From a virus, in the IMG/VR virus record IMGVR_UViG_3300025585_000032, positions 1-64,000 of that record: DNA of 64,000 nucleotides. One strand, 5' to 3'. Positions 21,929-29,465 of the stretch are shown in pieces. A model generated the notes under the pieces. That model searched no databases, was not told the origin of the DNA, and worked only from the letters and a program-made list of their open reading frames with translations. The position numbers were made by a program, and so were the translations under genes. Numbering within the stretch: position 1 is the stretch's first letter; the number at the start of each line of letters is the position of its first letter.

Positions 21929-22828
21929 ATGGCTACCATGAACCACACGGTCAGCTTTGACCGGGCTTGCGGCAAGTATGTCGCCATGTGCGATGGCAAG
22001 GTTGTCACCAAGACCAAGTCGCTGAACCGTGCGAAGCGCCTGCTCCGTATGCACCTCGACGGCCTCCGTGAGGTTGCCAAGGCTGAGGTTGATGCGGGTC
22101 TCAATTTCTCGGTGGCTGATCGGTTCACCTTTCTCGAGGCCCTGACCACGATGGTCGCGAACGGCACCTCGCCGTCGGCTATTGTCACGGGTGAGGGTGG
22201 TATCGGCAAGACGCACACCGTCACCAAGACCCTCGCCTCCATGGGCTTTGTCAATTGCATGGAGATCCCCGAGGGCGTGTCGGTGCCAACTCGCAAGACC
22301 TACACCATGGTCAAGGGCTACTCCACGCCCTATGCGCTGTACCGTACGCTGTGCGAGAATGCCGACCGCATCGTGGTGTTCGATGACTGCGACAGCATCC
22401 TCAAGGACCCGACGGCCATCAACCTGCTCAAGGCGGCGCTCGACAGCTACTCCAAGCGTATCGTCTGCTGGCAGTCCGAGGTCAAGGGCTCCGACCTGCC
22501 CACGTCCTTCGTGTTCAATGGTGGGGTGATCTTCATCTCCAACTACACGCTGGGCACGCTGGATCAGGCCGTGCGTACCCGTGCGCTGTGCGTGGATCTG
22601 AGCATGACGGCCGACCAGAAGCTGGAGCGCATGGAGCAGATCCTGCGCGAGCCGGATTATCGCACCGACGTGTCGCTATCCATGAAGCTGGAGGCGCTGG
22701 GTGCGATCCGCGAGAACCTGTCGAAGGTCAAGAACCTGTCGCTCCGTACGCTGAAGCAGGTGATCGACGTTCGCAAGGGCAACCGCAAGGACTGGGCCAA
22801 GCTGGCTCTGTATGTGATGTCCCAGTAA
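21929..22828 (+). CDS. P-loop ATPase (AAA+-like)
   Basis: 299 residues. Walker A GEGGIGKTHT lies near residues 88-97 and Walker B IVVFDDCD near 146-153. A sensor-like SNYT follows in VIFISNYTLGTLD, then an Arg-containing QAVRTRA (arginine-finger candidate). This layout fits a single-domain AAA+ loader or chaperone-like ATPase. A C-terminal helical lid follows (about 225-299). The substrate is unknown; a DNA or replisome role is a guess. GAAAGGA selects the start. Confidence 0.72.
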   Translation: MATMNHTVSFDRACGKYVAMCDGKVVTKTKSLNRAKRLLRMHLDGLREVAKAEVDAGLNFSVADRFTFLEALTTMVANGTSPSAIVTGEGGIGKTHTVTKTLASMGFVNCMEIPEGVSVPTRKTYTMVKGYSTPYALYRTLCENADRIVVFDDCDSILKDPTAINLLKAALDSYSKRIVCWQSEVKGSDLPTSFVFNGGVIFISNYTLGTLDQAVRTRALCVDLSMTADQKLERMEQILREPDYRTDVSLSMKLEALGAIRENLSKVKNLSLRTLKQVIDVRKGNRKDWAKLALYVMSQ

Positions 22829-22858
22829 CCCCTTGATCTGACACGGTAATTCCAGGGG

Positions 22859-22887
22859 TTGACAAAGTACCAATCCCTGGATATACT
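22859..22887 (+). promoter_or_regulatory. early promoter flanked by inverted repeat
   Basis: TTGACA, 17 bp, TATACT. CCAGGG just before the -35 and CCCTGG just before the -10 form an inverted repeat across the spacer, a possible operator. The same arrangement occurs at 23170. Confidence 0.82.
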
Positions 22888-22928
22888 GGTACCAAGATTG
22901 GAAAACAGGATTCGGGAAAGGAATCTTC

Positions 22929-23111
22929 ATGCTCATTGGAATTTTGAACTACGCTACCTCTTTCATGTTGGCCTTTGCCGCCGCGTGCTGGAATCGGGGA
23001 GGCTGGGCTAATGCGTTGATCATTAGTGCGCTTCTCCTGTTGTCCTTGTTCAATCTAATCCTCGGGGCCATGCACTACCCCGGACTCCTGGTGTTGCCGC
23101 CAAAACTGTGA
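22929..23111 (+). CDS. small two-helix membrane protein
   Basis: 60 residues with two predicted transmembrane helices (about 7-22 and 27-46) joined by a short NRGG turn. GGAAAGGA precedes it. Perhaps an inner-membrane protein; no holin-specific feature. Confidence 0.6.
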   Translation: MLIGILNYATSFMLAFAAACWNRGGWANALIISALLLLSLFNLILGAMHYPGLLVLPPKL

Positions 23112-23169
23112 GAGGCTAACCGAAGGCACTCATACCTAACCACTTGATCTGACACGGTAATTCCAGGGG

Positions 23170-23198
23170 TTGACAAAGTACCAATCCCTGGATATACT
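23170..23198 (+). promoter_or_regulatory. early promoter flanked by inverted repeat
   Basis: TTGACA, 17 bp, TATACT. Essentially a copy of the 22859 promoter, including the CCAGGG/CCCTGG arms. Confidence 0.82.
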
Positions 23199-23228
23199 GG
23201 TATCAAGATTGGAAAACAGGAGAAACGA

Positions 23229-23690
23229 ATGGCGTTCATGGATCAGAAGCGGAAGGCGCAGCTCGCGCCTGGTATCAAGGCGGTGCTTCGGAAGTACGGC
23301 CTCAAGGGTTCGCTGAGGGTGGGCAACCACACCTCGCTGAGCCTGACCCTGACCGAGGGTTCGCTGGACCTCATCGGTAATGGGGTGGCTGTGCTCCATC
23401 GTGAGGCTGACACCTACCCGCATGATATCAAGGGCAAGTGGATGCGTGAGGCGGCTGCCTACATGCAGAAGACCCAGTCCACGGATGTCAACACCTACCA
23501 TGCGAAGGATGCGTTCACGGGCGTCTGCCAGAAGGCGATCCTGGAGCTGATCGCGGCGATGAATGTGGGCAACCACGACGAGTCCGATCCTCAGACTGAC
23601 TACTTCAATGTCGGCTGGTACATCCATGTGAACGTCGGTCGGTGGAACAAGCCCTACCGGTTCACCGGCGCCAATCGGAAGGTGGCCTGA
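23229..23690 (+). CDS. conserved phage protein, paralog of 18857
   Basis: 153 residues. MAFMDQKRKAQLAPGIKAVL opens and DYFNVGWYIHVNVGRWNKPY closes, as in the 18857 protein. It differs by a 10-residue insertion in the middle and higher GC3. The duplication therefore predates compositional drift, or the copies arrived separately. Function unknown. Confidence 0.78.
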   Translation: MAFMDQKRKAQLAPGIKAVLRKYGLKGSLRVGNHTSLSLTLTEGSLDLIGNGVAVLHREADTYPHDIKGKWMREAAAYMQKTQSTDVNTYHAKDAFTGVCQKAILELIAAMNVGNHDESDPQTDYFNVGWYIHVNVGRWNKPYRFTGANRKVA

Positions 23691-23692
23691 TC

Positions 23693-23875
23693 ATGACGCG
23701 CAAGCAGCGATTGGAGCAGGCCCTATCCCATCTTGGGAAGGTGGAGGATCTTCTGAATCCCAAGGGTGTCGTGCCTGGACCGGACATGCTCCTCACCTCC
23801 CTGGAGAGGACCATTGAGGAGGTGGAATACCAGCTGGCTATGCTGGAGATGGCGGAAAGTGCCAACCAGGAGTAA
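23693..23875 (+). CDS. small coiled-coil protein
   Basis: 60 residues, helical with heptads in the second half (LERTIEEVEYQLAMLEMAE). It follows the paralog gene by two bases. Function unknown. Confidence 0.6.
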   Translation: MTRKQRLEQALSHLGKVEDLLNPKGVVPGPDMLLTSLERTIEEVEYQLAMLEMAESANQE

Positions 23876-23905
23876 CTGGTTGATTCCACTCACAAATTTC
23901 CACCC

Positions 23906-23934
23906 TTGACTAGGGTGCCAATACCAAGTATTCT
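23906..23934 (+). promoter_or_regulatory. early promoter
   Basis: TTGACT, 17 bp, TATTCT, with AAAGGAG 18 bases downstream of the likely start. Confidence 0.72.
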
Positions 23935-23965
23935 GTGAACATACTGAAAGACAAAGGAGATACCA

Positions 23966-24721
23966 ATGCGTAACTATGAAATGGTTCTTATGGCCCTGAA
24001 GTCGGGCGAGACCAAGACGGCTACGGACCTCAAGGCGGAGCTGCCGGGTCTGGAGTGGTGGAACATGCACAAGTATGTGGCGCGTGCCAAGTACCTGGCA
24101 GGTGCTGAGATTGAGCTGATGAAGGCTGGCAAGCCGCTCAAGGCTGCCCGTGCGCGGGATGCTGAGACTCTGCGCCTGGTGAATGCCGACAAGTTCAAGG
24201 CCTGGTCGCCTGTCACCAAGACTGGTGGTCCGCTGTTCCGCAAGGCCAACCCGAAGGCCAAGACCCAGAAGGCCAAGGTGAAGGCTGCGAAGCCTCCGAA
24301 GCCTGCGAAGCCGACCAAGACCAAGATCCCTCCGGCGATCCAGGCGAAGCTGAATGCCCAGCATGCCAAGTCCAACTCGCTGATCGCCGCTGCGATGGCG
24401 AAGGATCCGTGGCTCGGTCGTCGTGGCCGTGTCACCCAGGAGGCTACCAATCTGGTCAATCCGGTGGCGCCGCCCGATCAGCCCGGTCATGGTGAGCTGA
24501 AGGGTGCCAATGTCGTGGATATGATCAAGGCTGAGCTGGCTGCGACTGCGCCGGCGAAGGGTACCAAGAAGGCTGCTGCTCTTCCGCGTGGTCCGAAGGC
24601 GACGCCTGCGCCTGCTCCGGTCAAGGTCGAGCGGGTGTCGGATGTGGTGACTCCGCTGTCGGATGATCCGCTGGACATTCCGGACTTCCTCCGTATCAAG
24701 TCCACCAAGACGGAGGAGTGA
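23966..24721 (+). CDS. Lys/Ala/Pro-rich protein
   Basis: 251 residues. The first 60 look like a folded winged-helix-type domain (ALKSGETKTATDLKAELPG). The centre (100-125) is a Lys/Ala/Pro low-complexity linker resembling histone H1-like tails, and the C-terminus is again mixed. DNA binding is plausible. No family recognised. A structured noncoding stretch follows its stop. Confidence 0.62.
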   Translation: MRNYEMVLMALKSGETKTATDLKAELPGLEWWNMHKYVARAKYLAGAEIELMKAGKPLKAARARDAETLRLVNADKFKAWSPVTKTGGPLFRKANPKAKTQKAKVKAAKPPKPAKPTKTKIPPAIQAKLNAQHAKSNSLIAAAMAKDPWLGRRGRVTQEATNLVNPVAPPDQPGHGELKGANVVDMIKAELAATAPAKGTKKAAALPRGPKATPAPAPVKVERVSDVVTPLSDDPLDIPDFLRIKSTKTEE

Positions 24722-24870
24722 GGAGGCGCCCAGCACAACCCTGGGCTAGCGTGCTTCCGCGCGAATAAAGCAGGTGGTTCCTGCAGGAAGGCAAGTCTGC
24801 TCGGCGTAGGAGCGACGGTGGGATGGGCACCGCAGGTTAGCCGGACAAAGGGATCGGACTAACCACCCAT
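24722..24870 (+). ncRNA. candidate structured noncoding RNA
   Basis: About 150 bases without a gene but with several nested stems. gcccag/ctgggc lies near 24728-24745, gctc/gagc near 24799-24813, cggtg/caccg near 24816-24832, and ggttag/ctaacc near 24835-24863; an alternative outer stem ggtggtt/aaccacc spans 24774-24866. It contains the 12-base palindrome ttcctgcaggaa. It may be a trans-acting RNA or a complex 3' UTR; it matches no class I can name. Confidence 0.4.
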
Positions 24871-24906
24871 CACCTAAGCCCTTGATCTGATTGGGCAATT
24901 CCAGCC

Positions 24907-24935
24907 TTGACAAAGTACCAATTCTCGCCTATACT
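24907..24935 (+). promoter_or_regulatory. early promoter
   Basis: TTGACA, 17 bp, TATACT, followed by GGTACCAAGATCGGAAA, a leader reused by promoters at 25554, 25815 and 26640. Confidence 0.85.
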
Positions 24936-24965
24936 GGTACCAAGATCGGAAAGAGGAGAGCAGAG

Positions 24966-25187
24966 ATGGTTCGCAAGTATACCAACATGGTTCTGGAGAT
25001 GGTTGAAGAGGGCATCCTGGACAAGGATGTGGTCATCATGGCCTGCCTGAAGTACATGTCGGAGGCTGAGGTCCGTGACATGGCCGAGGCGAACGGGTTC
25101 GTCCCCGAGGATGAGGAGGAGGAGATTCGGTCCGACTATGAGGCCAATCGCACCTATGAGCGAGTGCGAGTGGTGGCTGGGCAGTAA
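24966..25187 (+). CDS. small acidic helical protein
   Basis: 73 residues, helical, with an acidic patch (PEDEEEEIRSDYE). AGAGGAG is upstream. DNA mimicry or host-enzyme inhibition is possible for such small acidic early proteins but unproven. Confidence 0.62.
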   Translation: MVRKYTNMVLEMVEEGILDKDVVIMACLKYMSEAEVRDMAEANGFVPEDEEEEIRSDYEANRTYERVRVVAGQ

Positions 25188-25217
25188 GCCCTTGATCTGA
25201 TTGGGCAATTCCAGGGC

Positions 25218-25246
25218 TTGACAGAGCGTCAATTCTCGCCTATACT
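25218..25246 (+). promoter_or_regulatory. early promoter
   Basis: TTGACA, 17 bp, TATACT. It shares the spacer end caattctcgcc with the promoter at 24907. Confidence 0.85.
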
Positions 25247-25276
25247 GAGTTCATGATCAAGCAAAGGGAGACGGTG

Positions 25277-25522
25277 ATGCAGACGTTCCGTGTTGATATC
25301 GACCTCGACGGCGATAGCACTATTGGCGAGTTCCTGGAGACTCTCGCGGAGTATCGCGGCTCGGCGCAAATTGTGTCCTATGACGCGGCTCCCGACGCTG
25401 GCGGTTGCCCGACGATGGTGCTGGAATTCACGTCCTATGAGGTTGCGCTGGAGTTCGCCATGGAATGGTTCGGCGAGTCGTTTGAGGATGCCAAGGAGTA
25501 CGTGGAGACGATTACGGTGTAA
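25277..25522 (+). CDS. small early protein, paralog of 29527
   Basis: 81 residues. MQTFRVDIDLDGDSTIGEFL opens, ATPDAGG-like APDAGG lies mid-protein, and EYVETITV ends it; the 29527 protein shares all three. Ferredoxin-like beta-alpha-beta appearance. An ATG at 25253 coincides with the predicted mRNA start, but GGGAG favours 25277. Confidence 0.7.
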   Translation: MQTFRVDIDLDGDSTIGEFLETLAEYRGSAQIVSYDAAPDAGGCPTMVLEFTSYEVALEFAMEWFGESFEDAKEYVETITV

Positions 25523-25553
25523 CCCCTTGACCTGACAAGGCTTTTCCAGGGCC

Positions 25554-25582
25554 TTGACAGCGCCCTGGTTTCGCCCTATACT
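25554..25582 (+). promoter_or_regulatory. early promoter
   Basis: TTGACA, 17 bp, TATACT; leader GGTACCAAGATCGGAAA. Confidence 0.85.
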
Positions 25583-25610
25583 GGTACCAAGATCGGAAAG
25601 GGAAACAGAG

Positions 25611-25784
25611 ATGACCAAGACCAAGACCCCGACCAGGAAGCCCCGCAAGCCCACCATCCTCTCTTCCTGGGAATGGTCACAGTATCATCAGCAGATGATC
25701 GAGTACCTCGAGGAGAAGCTGGAGCGCAGGGAGCAGAAGATCGCGCAGCTGGAACGCCAGATCGAGCGCCTGCAGGGTAAGTAA
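25611..25784 (+). CDS. small coiled-coil protein
   Basis: 57 residues. A basic Thr/Pro-rich start (MTKTKTPTRKPRKPT) is followed by a 30-residue coiled coil (EKLERREQKIAQLERQIERL). Likely oligomeric and DNA- or RNA-binding. Confidence 0.6.
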   Translation: MTKTKTPTRKPRKPTILSSWEWSQYHQQMIEYLEEKLERREQKIAQLERQIERLQGK

Positions 25785-25814
25785 CCCATTGATCTGACAC
25801 GGCTTTTCCAGGGC

Positions 25815-25843
25815 TTGACAGAAGCCTGATCCAGCCCTATACT
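25815..25843 (+). promoter_or_regulatory. early promoter
   Basis: TTGACA, 17 bp, TATACT; leader GGTACCAAGATCGGAAA. Confidence 0.85.
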
Positions 25844-25869
25844 GGTACCAAGATCGGAAAGGGAAACAG

Positions 25870-26610
25870 ATGCAGACGAACCTCCTCACTCGCGGCAACC
25901 CCAAGGTCCTGAAGGGCGAGAGCCAGGGCTACCTGACCTTCATCCTTCACCTGGCGCCGGCGTCGCTGTCGGGCTACAACACCTGCGCCGCGGCGACTGA
26001 TGGCTGCAAGCTGGCGTGTCTGAACACCGCTGGTCGTGGTGGCATTCCCAATGCTCGCCCCGTGACCGTGCAGGCTCGCAATGGTGCCATGACGGTGTCC
26101 AACGTGATCCAGGCGGCTCGCATCCGCAAGACCGTGTGGTTCTTCCAGGACCGCGTCGGCTTCATGGCTCAGCTGGTCAAGGAAATCCGTGCGGGCATCC
26201 GCTATGCTCAGAAGATGGGCCTGATCCCCGTGTTCCGTCTGAATGGCACCTCCGATCTGCGCTGGGAGAGTGTCGGTGTGGATGGTGCGCGCAATGTCAT
26301 GGAGCTGTTCCCGGACGTGCAGTTCTATGATTACACCAAGCTGTCCAATCGCAGGGACCTGCCTGCCAACTACAAGCTGACCTTCTCCCTGGCGGAGAAT
26401 AACGACCTCCAGGCGTGGGCTGCTGCTTCGGCTGGTCTGAACGTCGCTGCGGTGTTCCGTGGCAAGCTGCCCGCGACCTTCATGGGTCGCACGGTGATCA
26501 ATGGTGATGACTCGGATCTGCGTTTCCTTGATCCGGTGGGTGTGGTGGTTGGTCTGAAGGCGAAGGGCAAGGCGAAGCGGGACACGACGGGCTTTGTGAG
26601 GGCTGCCTAA
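25870..26610 (+). CDS. GP88-family protein
   Basis: 246 residues. The pattern TFILHLAPASLSGYNTCAAA, then TDGCKLACLNTAGRG and a downstream RLNGTSDLRW with YDYTKLSNR, matches a phage family annotated as gene product 88. The closely spaced Cys (C-x6-C-x3-C) recall iron-sulfur or radical-SAM-like enzymes, but no activity is known to me. GGGAAACAG precedes the start. Confidence 0.72.
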   Translation: MQTNLLTRGNPKVLKGESQGYLTFILHLAPASLSGYNTCAAATDGCKLACLNTAGRGGIPNARPVTVQARNGAMTVSNVIQAARIRKTVWFFQDRVGFMAQLVKEIRAGIRYAQKMGLIPVFRLNGTSDLRWESVGVDGARNVMELFPDVQFYDYTKLSNRRDLPANYKLTFSLAENNDLQAWAAASAGLNVAAVFRGKLPATFMGRTVINGDDSDLRFLDPVGVVVGLKAKGKAKRDTTGFVRAA

Positions 26611-26639
26611 GCCATTGATCTGATTGGGCAATTCCAGCC

Positions 26640-26668
26640 TTGACAGAGCACCAGTTTCGCCCTATACT
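26640..26668 (+). promoter_or_regulatory. early promoter
   Basis: TTGACA, 17 bp, TATACT. The spacer gagcaccagtttcgccc is identical to that at 26956. Confidence 0.85.
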
Positions 26669-26698
26669 GGTACCAAGATCGGAAACAAGGAGACAGCG

Positions 26699-26932
26699 AT
26701 GGCCAAGTCCAAGACCAAGTCCAAGACCAAGTCCAAGACCAAGTCCAAGACCAAGGTCTATGTCGTGCTGAATGAGTCGAAATGGCCCACGACGGTTGTG
26801 GGTGTGTTCAGTACGCGCGGCCTCGCCATGGCAGGCGCCAAGAAGGAGCGCCAGAAATGGCCGAACATCGGGATTCTTCGGATTTCCCATCACATGGTTG
26901 ATAATCCCGAATGGTACGTGGGAAAGCCTTGA
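26699..26932 (+). CDS. protein with KSKT tandem repeats
   Basis: 77 residues. The first 19 come from four copies of a 12-base unit (aagtccaagacc), giving KSKTKSKTKSKT. A compact alpha/beta domain follows (VYVVLNESKWPTTVVGVF...). Tandem repeats of this sort change copy number easily, so tail length may vary between isolates. Confidence 0.65.
   Translation: MAKSKTKSKTKSKTKSKTKVYVVLNESKWPTTVVGVFSTRGLAMAGAKKERQKWPNIGILRISHHMVDNPEWYVGKP
26705..26755 (+). repeat. 12-bp tandem repeat, about four copies
   Basis: Unit aagtccaagacc, uninterrupted, in frame within the gene at 26699. Confidence 0.85.
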
Positions 26933-26955
26933 TCTGACACAGCTTTTCCAGGGCC

Positions 26956-26984
26956 TTGACAGAGCACCAGTTTCGCCCTATACT
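26956..26984 (+). promoter_or_regulatory. early promoter
   Basis: TTGACA, 17 bp, TATACT. Duplicate of the 26640 promoter, including the ribosome-site leader gatcggaaacaaggagacag. Confidence 0.85.
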
Positions 26985-27014
26985 GGTACCATGATCGGAA
27001 ACAAGGAGACAGCG

Positions 27015-27272
27015 ATGACCAAGATCCGCTTCACGGCCCCCTCCCCTCGCGCCGACCGCATCCACGGCCTGACCAAGATGGGTCGCGCCATCGTGGACTA
27101 CTTCGCGGCTCGCCCGGGTCAGGTGATCTCCCGCACCACGGTGGAGCTGCACCTCGCCTCGCGTGGCTTCAAGCGCCCCGCGGTCACCGCGACGGTCTGC
27201 TCGGATCTGGCCCACTCGGGTCATCTGAAGCCGATGCCGTTCGGCATGTACCAGTTCCGCGCTGCGGCCTAA
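27015..27272 (+). CDS. winged helix-turn-helix protein
   Basis: 85 residues. GRAIVDYFAARPGQVISRTT, then VELHLASRGFKRPAVTATVC followed by DLAHSGHL, reads as a wHTH: helix, turn with a Pro, recognition helix, and beta-wing. Likely a small DNA-binding regulator or antirepressor. The target is unknown. Confidence 0.65.
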   Translation: MTKIRFTAPSPRADRIHGLTKMGRAIVDYFAARPGQVISRTTVELHLASRGFKRPAVTATVCSDLAHSGHLKPMPFGMYQFRAAA

Positions 27273-27286
27273 GGAAAGGATTGATC

Positions 27287-27397
27287 ATGCATACCATCAC
27301 GTTCCTCGCTCAGTCGCTGGCTCTGGCTGGTGTTCTGTTCGCCGCTGGCGTCGGCCTGGTCGCGCTGATCGGGTTCTTCGCTGATCGCAACCGCTAA
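27287..27397 (+). CDS. tiny membrane protein
   Basis: 36 residues, one transmembrane helix (about 5-30), ending ADRNR. It shares this basic end with the 29-residue protein at 27695 (TRNR). AAGGAAAGG is upstream. Confidence 0.55.
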   Translation: MHTITFLAQSLALAGVLFAAGVGLVALIGFFADRNR

Positions 27398-27408
27398 GGA
27401 GCAAGACC

Positions 27409-27690
27409 ATGTTTAGGATCACCGAAGGCAGGGGTTTTCAGATGACGTTCGCAAACGGATGGACGGTCTCTGTCCAATGGGGTGCTGGCAATTACTGTCC
27501 GAACCACCACGTCCTTCCGTCTGGTAAGTCGGAGAGGGCTTATGAAGATATGCAGCGTAAGCTGGGCGAGGAGGGCGTGCTTGTCGCGGAGGCAGGCTGG
27601 TGGAAGGGCTCCGGTGACGTGGAGGTTAGTGGTTTCATGACGCCCGACCAGGTTCTGGCCCTCATGGTCGAGCTGGCAGCTAGGGAGTAA
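27409..27690 (+). CDS. conserved phage protein, unknown
   Basis: 93 residues. The opening MFRITEGRGFQMTFANGWTV with SVQWGAGNYCPN is a pattern I recognise from small proteins of many phages, without function. Beta-rich N-terminus, helical C-terminus. Confidence 0.72.
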   Translation: MFRITEGRGFQMTFANGWTVSVQWGAGNYCPNHHVLPSGKSERAYEDMQRKLGEEGVLVAEAGWWKGSGDVEVSGFMTPDQVLALMVELAARE

Positions 27691-27694
27691 GACC

Positions 27695-27784
27695 GTGGTC
27701 TGCATTTCCGTGGACACGCTGGCTCTGTTCGCATTTGGTATCAGTCTGGTCGTGCTGGCTCGACTGATCACCCGCAACCGCTAA
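27695..27784 (+). CDS. tiny membrane protein (GTG start)
   Basis: 29 residues from GTG: one transmembrane helix and the end RLITRNR. GGGAG lies ten bases upstream. Paralogous in layout to the protein at 27287. Confidence 0.45.
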   Translation: MVCISVDTLALFAFGISLVVLARLITRNR

Positions 27785-27794
27785 GGAGATGCAC

Positions 27795-27890
27795 ATGGAT
27801 TGCCTTCAGCCGCTAGTTTTCTTTCTGACCTACGCTGCGGTGCTCGGCATCGCCGTGTGGGTTGTAATCGCCATCCGTAATGAGGAGTAA
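27795..27890 (+). CDS. tiny membrane protein
   Basis: 31 residues, one transmembrane helix (about 7-27), tail AIRNEE. AAGGAG precedes it. Third small membrane protein within 600 bases. Confidence 0.55.
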   Translation: MDCLQPLVFFLTYAAVLGIAVWVVIAIRNEE

Positions 27891-27894
27891 GATC

Positions 27895-28092
27895 ATGACA
27901 ATGGATTCCAGGGAGCTGGCGAAGGCGCTGGCTGAGAAGGCGAAGGCTGCTTCCATTCCCTATTCGGAGTATGAGGCGAAGGTGGACTATCCGTTCGCCC
28001 TGGGCTATCTGACAGGCACCGTGCAGGATCTTCTGCTCCGCCTGTCGCCAGGCCAGCGCGAGACTATTGCGAAGCAGTACGGTATCAGCTGA
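27895..28092 (+). CDS. small helical protein
   Basis: 65 residues; the stretch RELAKALAEKAKAA shares near-identical DNA with the N-terminus of the next gene, so part of one seeded the other. Helical. Function unknown. Confidence 0.6.
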   Translation: MTMDSRELAKALAEKAKAASIPYSEYEAKVDYPFALGYLTGTVQDLLLRLSPGQRETIAKQYGIS

Positions 28093-28102
28093 GGAGACAG
28101 AG

Positions 28103-28333
28103 ATGACCGAGACCCTGGAGCTGGCGAAGGCGCTGGCTGAGAATGAAGAGCTGCGCGTGGCCAATAAAGAGTTGGTGTTGGGTATCACCACCATAACTCT
28201 CCGCCTTCTGGAAGATATTGATCGACAGCGCGCGGAGAATGAAGGGCTGCGCGCGGAGAATGAAGGGCTGCGCGCAGAGCTGCGCCAGGCGATCAAGGAG
28301 CTGGCAGATTGTGAACAGTTCAGCGACTACTAA
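28103..28333 (+). CDS. coiled-coil protein with RAENEGL repeats
   Basis: 76 residues, coiled coil throughout. Residues about 42-62 are perfect 7-residue repeats (RAENEGL) arising from a 21-base tandem repeat. GAGGAG precedes it. Probably an oligomer; target unknown. Confidence 0.62.
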   Translation: MTETLELAKALAENEELRVANKELVLGITTITLRLLEDIDRQRAENEGLRAENEGLRAELRQAIKELADCEQFSDY

Positions 28334-28383
28334 CTCGCCGGCTCCGACCGCTAACCCCTTGATCTGACACGGTAATTCCAGCC

Positions 28384-28412
28384 TTGACATAGGCCTGATC
28401 CCACCCTATACT
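28384..28412 (+). promoter_or_regulatory. early promoter
   Basis: TTGACA, 17 bp, TATACT; spacer taggcctgatccc-ccc shared with 28684. Confidence 0.85.
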
Positions 28413-28444
28413 GAGTACATAAGGTGGAAACAAGGAGACGACAG

Positions 28445-28654
28445 ATGACCCAGATCCCCGCAACCAAGGTCTATATCCTCTTCGTGGAAGAGACCGCGCA
28501 TGGTGGTTGGGAGTGGGAGACCCATCTCCATGGTGTATATGCGACGCGGGAGAAGGCTCAGGAGGCCCGTAAGGCTCTCGCAGCCAAGAGGGCGTTCTCG
28601 ATTCGCTGCGGTGAGTGGAAGTCGCGCATCCGCGCTGTGCCTCTGCATGCCTAA
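28445..28654 (+). CDS. small hypothetical protein
   Basis: 69 residues: strand-rich N-terminus (KVYILFVEETAHGGWEWE) then a basic helix (REKAQEARKALAAKRAF). The fold resembles that of the 26699 protein without its repeats. Function unknown. Confidence 0.62.
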   Translation: MTQIPATKVYILFVEETAHGGWEWETHLHGVYATREKAQEARKALAAKRAFSIRCGEWKSRIRAVPLHA

Positions 28655-28683
28655 CCCCTTGATCTGACACGGCAATTCCAGCC

Positions 28684-28712
28684 TTGACATAGGCCTGATC
28701 CCGCCCTATACT
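28684..28712 (+). promoter_or_regulatory. early promoter
   Basis: TTGACA, 17 bp, TATACT; duplicate of 28384. Confidence 0.85.
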
Positions 28713-28746
28713 GAATACATAAGTTGGAAACACAAGGAGACGACGA

Positions 28747-29073
28747 ATGGCGAAGCTGCTGATCCAGACCCAGGTCTATGAGAACTACGGCGCCCATGAT
28801 TGGAACGGCGAGGGCGAGTGCCCGCAGTACTGGAAGCCGAAGTTTGGTTCGGACTACGTCCTTCCCAATTTCACCGCCTTCACCGACGCGGCCTCGGTGG
28901 TCGAGGCGCTGAAGCCTCAGGTGGAGGCCAACGACCACAGCTGGCGCGAGTGGATCATCCACTGGGAGGTGCTGGCCGATGACCAGCCGACGCCCTGGGA
29001 GGCCGACCAGCTCCGCTGGGATGGTCGAGTGACCTTCCCAGCCAAGGTCCTCACCCTCCCGGTGGCGGCCTGA
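28747..29073 (+). CDS. conserved phage protein, unknown
   Basis: 108 residues. The N-terminus MAKLLIQTQVYENYGAHDW and the following GECPQYWKPKFG belong to a recurrent small phage protein of unknown role. Cytoplasmic, alpha/beta. Confidence 0.72.
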   Translation: MAKLLIQTQVYENYGAHDWNGEGECPQYWKPKFGSDYVLPNFTAFTDAASVVEALKPQVEANDHSWREWIIHWEVLADDQPTPWEADQLRWDGRVTFPAKVLTLPVAA

Positions 29074-29092
29074 ACGGAACAAGGAGACAGAG

Positions 29093-29341
29093 ATGACGCA
29101 GACCTTCGATTTCGGCTTCGGCCCTGTCCCGGCTCACAAGCACCCGAATGGCGGTGGCTGGGTCGCCGACACCGCTTATGTCGCCGACACCGCTTATGTC
29201 GGGCCTGATGCTCGGGTCTTCGGCAATGCTGTGGTCGGCAGCAATGCTCGGATCTACGGCTATGCTCGGGTCTACGGCAATGCCTGGGTCTGCGACGATG
29301 CTCGGGTCGGCGACAAGGCTCTGGTCTCCGATATGCTATAG
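29093..29341 (+). CDS. left-handed beta-helix protein, truncated
   Basis: 82 residues. From about residue 32 the chain repeats six-residue rungs such as PDARVF, SNARIY, YARVYG, DDARVG, typical of hexapeptide beta-helices. A TAG stops it at 29341, yet the same rungs continue in another frame to 29436. The frameshift removes the last five or so rungs. No acyltransferase His is visible. Confidence 0.6.
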   Translation: MTQTFDFGFGPVPAHKHPNGGGWVADTAYVADTAYVGPDARVFGNAVVGSNARIYGYARVYGNAWVCDDARVGDKALVSDML

Positions 29342-29436
29342 TCAACGGCAATGCTGTGGTCTCCGGCAATGCTGTGGTCGGCGGCAGCGCTTGGGTCGGC
29401 GGCAATGCTTGGGTCACCGAGGGTACTCACACCTAA
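29338..29436 (+). pseudogene. frame-shifted end of beta-helix gene
   Basis: In the -1 frame the sequence reads NGNAVVSGNAVVGGSAWVGG and ends WVTEGTHT before TAA, clearly continuing the hexapeptide rungs of the preceding gene. A one-base indel near 29330-29340, a sequencing error, or ribosomal frameshifting could explain it. Confidence 0.6.
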
Positions 29437-29465
29437 CCCATTGATCTGACACGGCAATTCCAGCC

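Noticed and set aside
22182-22529. 115-codon Arg/Ser-rich frame within the ATPase gene
   Set aside because: Same-strand shadow of the P-loop ATPase in GC-rich DNA.
23723-24736. 337-codon minus-strand frame
   Set aside because: It covers two plus-strand genes with promoters and ribosome sites in a GC-rich region, where long antisense frames are common. The translation is low-complexity Arg/Leu.
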